From positions 53,611,249 through 53,675,248 of the forward strand of contig NC_088295.1 in NCBI RefSeq assembly GCF_032854445.1: 64,000 nucleotides of DNA, written 5' to 3'. Positions 58,746-64,000 of this stretch are shown here, in pieces. Below the pieces are notes generated by a model. It worked only from the letters and a program-made list of their open reading frames with translations, made no database searches and had not been told where the DNA came from. The position numbers and the translations under genes were made by a program. Position 1 is the first letter of the stretch, and each line of letters starts with the position of its first letter. This DNA is from Liolophura sinensis (Eukaryota; Mollusca; Polyplacophora; Chitonida; Chitonidae).

Positions 58746-58829
58746 TTCATGGAATATGTGTTATATCAAATCATACAATAAGACCGATTTTAAATCATTT
58801 CTGGAAAAATCTTGATAGGTCTTGTCACT

Positions 58830-59660
58830 GCTGGGTGCATGTTTCGCAGGTCGCTGTACACTTTTGGGTTTTGATCAAAGGTGCTGCGAGTCAAAGTCCC
58901 GCTTTTCGCTGGTTTGGCTGCAAATTTGTCAGAAAGTTTTTCAGGTACTTAGCCGAGGGCGATTCATGGTTTACTCTGGTGTCCTAAATCCATAAACTTG
59001 GCCATCTTTATATTAGTGAAAAATTCTTGAGTACGGCAAAACTCAAGGATCTTGAGCACATAAATCTACAGCTTTCGACCCTTCTACGTCTGCATGGATG
59101 TTGTATCGTGTCCCATGATTGGTGTCCTCGACGCGTAGTACACACGTGTTCTGAGCGCTTGGATTTGGGAAACACTTATAGTGGGTTCACGACGATGAAA
59201 GTTTCATCGTGCTCTGATGTACCCTTGTTGACCGAGGGCCTTTGAATTCAACCCTTGCTAGCTCGACTTGTCATTTACCTCACGAGGTGCCCCCTTTTCC
59301 CTCCCACCTCTTTCTGGTTTTCTTCACCATTAAATCTGACCATCTTTTAACTGAAATATTCTGGCGCATGGCATAAAACAGAAATGAAACATAGATAAAT
59401 GACTATCAGGTTTTATTGAATTTGACCTAGTATACTAAATTTTCATTACTATTCCCTTCATTAAATAAGCAGCAGGTTGGAGGTTCAAACCCGGACATGG
59501 GCATGGCATTTCGAGATTTCCCTCTCTCCGACGGTGCTGGTGTCGTCGTTTTCACTGTCTAGCTTAGGTTTGTTGGGTAAATTTGTCAAATATTTTCTCG
59601 CCACTATATGGATGAAAAATTGCCATAATCATTCACACCGTGGATTACCTCTGAAACAAT
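58830..59660 (+). repeat. Cluster of diverged SINE-like fragments
   Basis: Three pieces can be told apart. At about 58843-59043, TTAGTGAAAAATTCTTGAGT then ACGGCAAAAC ends like type A. At about 59180-59385, a piece contains AACTGAAATATTCTGG and GGCATAAAAC. At about 59466-59625, GGAGGTTCAAACCCGG resembles a B box and TATGGATGAAAAATTGCC a 3' domain. All are old and incomplete. Confidence 0.45.
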
Positions 59661-59667
59661 CACTCTT

Positions 59668-60480
59668 TGTCAGGTACAGTTAACAGATCTGTTAACATCA
59701 GCCCGATTGAAACACTCGCTCATTGCCAAGTAACTGACAGATCTACAGACGTCGCCCCCATGGAGACAACTGCCCATTGCCAGGTAGTTCACAGATCTGC
59801 TGGGGTCAGCCCGATGGAAACAATTGCCCTTTGTCAGGTATAGTTGACAGATCTTTTGGGGTCGGCCCCATGGAAACAATTGTCCTTTGCCAGGTATAGT
59901 TGACAGATCTTTTGGGGTCGGCCCCATGGAAACATTTGTCCTTTGCCAGGTATAGTTGACAGATCTTTTGGGGTCAACCCGATGGAAACAATTGCCCTTT
60001 GTCAGGTATAGTTGACAGATCTTTTGGGGTCGACCCGATGGAAACAATTGGCCTTTGTCAGGTATAGCTGACAGATCTGCTGACATCGGCCCGATTAAAA
60101 CAATCACCCGTTGCCAGGTAGTTGACAAATCTGCAGACGTCAGCCCGATTGAAACAATCTGCCAGGTAGTTGACAAATGTGCAGACGTCAACCTCACGGA
60201 AAGAGCTGCCCATGACCAGTTAGTTGACAGATCTGTTGGAGTCAGCTCGATTAAAACAATCACCCGTTGCCAAGTAGTTGACAAATCTAATGACGTCATC
60301 CCGATTGAAACAATCTGCGAGGTAGTTGACAAATCTGCTGACGTCAGCCCGATTGAAACAATCTGCCATTGTTAGGTAGTTGGCAAATCTGTAGACGTCA
60401 TTCCGATGGAAAAAAACTGTCCTTTGTCAGGTTGTTGACAAATCTGTAGACGTCAGCCCAATGTCAGACGCTTAACAAAT
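59668..60480. repeat. 54-57 bp minisatellite, about 14 copies, upstream of the second P450
   Basis: The unit is TTGCCAGGTATAGTTGACAG, ATCTTTTGGGGTCGGCCCCA, TGGAAACAATTGTCCTT (57 bp). A 54-bp variant lacks three bases and a few units are shorter. The 57-bp type sits in the centre and the 54-bp type on the right. The minus strand is open for about 220 codons across it, which I treat as incidental. It ends about 660 bp before the P450-2 start codon. Confidence 0.92.
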
Positions 60481-61139
60481 CTGCTTGCGTAAATCCACTA
60501 CGAAGTACTGGGCACTGATTTCGTATGCCTAGTTGCATGTCCCAGGCTCTGTTGTCTGTAATAAGAAGTAGGCTGTAATAAGAGGCGTCCTGTATACATC
60601 CTTACTATATAGGCCTATGTAGGTCTATGTAGCATATAGGTCAAGCTTATATTTACAATAAAGTACTAAGAGGAAGATGAAAAACCGACGTCTTCTTTGC
60701 TAGGTCACGGTAACTTTTGCTTTTGAATATGCAGACGATTGGTGAAGCGTGACCACAGCAGCTCGTGTGTATATACCTCTGTTCCGCGCACTTCTGCACA
60801 AGAACATCATCTCTTTAGGTATCGACCAGCCATGATTTCGGAAGGGAGATAAACCTGGTAATTTTGAGAGCTTTACGGGATTATTATTTTTTGTTCAGCA
60901 TGTTCTGTATATTACGCTCTCTTAGTCTAAGGTGTATGATCGCATCAGCATCCATTTCCTGTACCTTTTTGAGGTTATTTCCCCTACCAAGGCTTATTGT
61001 GCCAGTTCGTAGGTCAAAGTACACATGTCTGGTTGGCTTGAACGAGAGTGATATAGCAACAGGCTGCAAACACATCTCTGAAGATTACGATTGCTGTGAT
61101 TTTATACAGAGGACAGGCCCCCTGTCTTGAAGGACAAAG
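60481..61139 (+). other. Upstream region of the second P450 gene
   Basis: A TATATAC motif at 60770-60776 is 364 bp before the ATG. There is no matching TATATAGG at the position seen in the first P450 gene. No other exon was recognised, so the true start of transcription is unclear. Confidence 0.4.
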
Positions 61140-63396
61140 ATGGACGCGTTTATAGCTATCGCCCTTTTGCTACTGGTTTTACTTGTGGTCAAGTTTTTTT
61201 TGGCTGGAAAATCTCCCCGAAACTTACCACCTGGACCTCCTGCAAAATTTCTCATTGGAAATCTTCTGGATGTGAAGTCCTCGAAAGTTCATGAGAGTTT
61301 TACAGACATCAGCAGGGAGTATGGCGACGTCTTTAGTGTGCAGACCGTGGGACCAGTCGTCGTTGTTGTTAACACCATTGAGGCCTTCAGGGAGTTGTAC
61401 GAAGAGAACAGATATGGGGAAAAGATCGACGGGAGGCAGAAATCTTTCGCAACTCAGTTTATAGGAGGTAGTAACAAAGATGTCGCACTGGCTCAGAATT
61501 CTGCAGGTCGTAAAAAGCGACGCGCCGCTTTGTATACTGCGACGAAAATCCTCATCGAAAACTATCCACATAAATTGCAAGAGGAGGTAGGGCATCTCCT
61601 GAAGTTGATAGGCAGCTTGGAGGGAGAGGGGCCGCAAGATCTGCTTCGACCAATTCACTTGTATCTTGTAAATATAATGTTAATAATGGTAAGTAGACAT
61701 AGCTTGTTTCTTGAATTAACTCTTAAGGTTAAATAAGTTTCATTTCTTAAAGTGCATATTCTTCCCTGTTCACGCGTGAATTAGCGTGGATTGGTTTGGC
61801 TTCAACAGCGCATGTGCTGCTATGTACTCTCGATTTACTCTCTCGTCATTCCAAGTTCATACACATAAACTTGACCACTAAAAAACAGGCTTGCGTTACA
61901 TCAATCAATTAAATGAGTAAATAATTACTGTATGTGCTTATATATTCAGTGATATCTATAGTTGGAGTTTCAGTAAATGGAAAGTTTATTACTTACAAGT
62001 TTGAAGAAAAATTTTCTTTGATGACCCAACACTTGGCATGCGTACATACTGGCCGTGTAATAATGATTGTCTGCATCTAAAAATACATTCCCCACCCTAA
62101 GTAGAACATGTAATGTACAAACAAGACGTGTGCGTGAACTATGCAATATATACAATTCAGAATTCATCAGCTGCTATCGTCAATATGGCCACGGTAAAAA
62201 GCCAGAAATATTGGGTACCTGGGGTCCATTTCACAAAATCATTTCTGGCTTAAGTGAAAAATTTGAAATACGATTTTAGGGCACATATATATTACCTGTT
62301 AATTAAAAGTTTGACCTCTCATATGTGTTTTCTTCAGATAAATACGTCAAAATTTCAACTTCCAGTACCCAAAACTAAGCATTGTGGAGAGGTTTTAAAT
62401 TTTGACGCAAGTCAGAAATGGTTTTGTGGAATTGGTCCCTGTCTGTTTTTGTTTTCAGCTGACAGGACAGCGCTATGAGTACGACGACCCGAGGATGTCA
62501 ATAATTATCGAAAGTGCCACACTTCAATCTAGCCTCGTGCTCCCAAAGACAGACTCCATTCTGACCCTGTTTCCCTTTTTACGCTTCCTCCCATTTGGAT
62601 ATGGAAAGACGATAAATCGTTGTAAATCCCTGTCGAAGAAGCTGAAGGAAATAATATACGATACGATCAAGGTTGGTTACTAATATTTGTCATATTGCCC
62701 AGTTAGGCTTACATGTATCTGTGACCAGGTGTTGCATAGCCATCGTTTAATTCCTATGCATTTGAGAGTGCTTATTAAATAGATGAAAGATCTGAAATAA
62801 AACATGCTTCAGATTAAAAAACTGGGTCAAAAAGTCCTTCGAATCAATGGATAGGTTAATTATAATGTACATTTTAATAAAAAAAAACCATGAAAAACGA
62901 AGTTAATGCTAACGTACTTTAAAGTAATTGTAGAGCAAACAGTGGGAATGGTAGTTAGACACCTGTATAAAGTCAATTTTCTTATCAAAAAAAGACACAG
63001 AAACAAGGGCAATGTGTATATTTCCTGTAAGTCAGCTCTGGTTTCAATCATACTTACGATAAAAGTTTAGTGTATTTTAGCTTTGCATCATTGATTCCGA
63101 GATATGTCCAAGTAATGCGATTTTAATACAAGGGGAAACTTCTTGTCCAGTTGTCAGTGAAATGCGTCAGCGCCTAATGATCTAACGAACCGTTGTATAC
63201 TTAATGACAAAGCATCTCCACTATCTGTACTAAAGTTTTCCCCTCTTGTATCTGTAACAGGTATCGTATAATCCAGCTTATCTGAGAGGTGGAATTGATG
63301 AGATGATAAAAGCCCAAAAGGAATCTTTAGGAAACATCGCTTTACAGTTAACGGACGATCACCTGCATTTCTCAGCTATGTCCACAATATCTGCAG
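61140..63396 (+). CDS. Cytochrome P450, CYP2-like, 5' part (exons 1-3)
   Basis: Exons: 61140-61688 (183 codons), 62459-62671 (71 codons) and 63261-63396 (136 bp, phase 1 end). Donors are GTAAGT, GTTGGT and GTAAAC; acceptors are ttttcag and gtaacag. The protein starts MDAFIAIALLLLVLLVVKFF, an ER signal-anchor, then LPPGPP, and shares long stretches with the first P450 (SFTDIS, YGDVFS, VVVVNTI, AFREL, LTGQRYEYDD against LTGERYSYED). Exons 2 and 3 have exactly the same lengths and phases as in that gene. The C-helix Trp position is again Gly (123) with Arg127 kept. The sequence reaches ISAG at the start of the I-helix motif; the ExxR and heme-binding exons lie beyond the window. It should be an ER P450 working with P450 reductase; substrate unknown. 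Intact as far as seen. Confidence 0.9.
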
Positions 63397-63529
63397 GTAA
63401 ACCGGTTTGTCTTCATGAAAGCCAAAAAATGCAGCTTGTTTATTAGACAGTGATAAAAGAGGGATAAAACTTGCAAAGAGGCGTGTCAATATTTTTTTGG
63501 GATATACTTATTTGTTTTATCTTTCATTT

Positions 63530-63735
63530 CTTCATTTATTTATCTTAATCGTTGTTTACCGCCACACTGAAGAATATTTAGCTTAAGCGACGGCAGTCAT
63601 ACTGGTTTATTGGTGTAGAAAACCGGAATGGCGAGAGTGACCACCGACCATCGTCAGATAAACACCCTGACTTAAAGCCGCAGCTAAAGCAATGTGAATT
63701 AGAAAAAGCGACCTCACTGGTTAAGAGCCTGACAG
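63530..63735 (-). repeat. Diverged SINE-like repeat (type C) in P450-2 intron 3
   Basis: TTTATTTATCTTAATCGTTG then TACCGCCACACTGAAGAATA is a decayed tail. GCGACGGCAGTCATACTGGT and GGTGTAGAAAACCGGAATGG match the core of the element at 7739. Confidence 0.6.
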
Positions 63736-64000
63736 TTGCAGTGAGCAGGCGTTTTAGCCATCTGAGGCAGTGGGTCAGGACAGAACCCAGAGGAAGCCAT
63801 CTCCTCTCGCCATGTACATTTACCCGGAAAACCCCCTGACACAAGACCACGGCGAGGATAGTGGAAGCGATAGTGCCACATTATATTGTGCCTCCAGAGT
63901 GACTACTGTGGCGATGGAAGCCATTGTATGCGCCATCAAACGCAACTTTTACTGCTTTGGTCATCAGTATGAGTAGTTCGTCACTGAAGTATATCTATAC
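63736..64000 (+). other. P450-2 intron 3, window edge
   Basis: No exon 4 is present. A frame at 63770-63973 has no P450 features. The remaining exons must lie beyond 64000. Confidence 0.5.

Noticed and set aside
59670-60375. 220-codon minus and 106-codon plus frames
   Set aside because: Products of the 54-57 bp minisatellite.

Overview
This window looks like animal nuclear DNA, most probably from a mollusc or a close spiralian relative. The genes are split by introns with GT-AG boundaries. Two microsomal cytochrome P450 genes of CYP2-like type lie head to tail. Intergenic and intronic DNA is packed with tRNA-derived SINEs whose 3' domain (…GAGTACGGCGTAAAAC… followed by AAATAAAT repeats) is, as I recall, typical of molluscan SINEs. 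The phylum is inferred; no rRNA or mitochondrial marker is present to fix it.

Layout. 1-10 kb: a decayed Gypsy-type LTR element (1.4-3.3 kb) and a decayed Tc1-like transposon (8.5-9.2 kb). 10.8-13.1 kb, minus strand: one long open exon for an unrecognised, largely disordered protein of about 770 residues. 13-26 kb: gene-poor, with tandem repeats (15.8, 19.3 and 22.1 kb). 26.0-27.9 kb, minus: a two-exon gene for a membrane-anchored HtrL/YibB-type protein, which appears intact. 28-35 kb: SINEs, a G tract, a TA repeat and a 53-bp minisatellite. 35.1-39.0 kb, minus: a nearly full-length but frameshifted Jockey/CR1-like LINE. 39.4-43.2 kb: a decayed two-gene DNA transposon with a SWIM/YqaJ nuclease gene facing a DDE transposase gene, resembling ISL2EU. 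44-47 kb: more SINEs and minisatellites.

48.6-56.7 kb, plus: a complete six-exon P450 gene (497 residues). 61.1-63.4 kb, plus: the first three exons of a paralogous P450 that continues past the window edge. Exons 2 and 3 have identical lengths in the two genes (213 and 136 bp), so they are recent tandem duplicates. The first P450 has a non-canonical oxygen-activation motif, a missing C-helix Trp (shared with the second) and one GC-AG intron; it is the most interesting single gene here.

At least nine SINE insertions have clear 10-13 bp target-site duplications, so this family was active recently. No operon-like organisation, CRISPR, rRNA or credible functional tRNA gene was seen.
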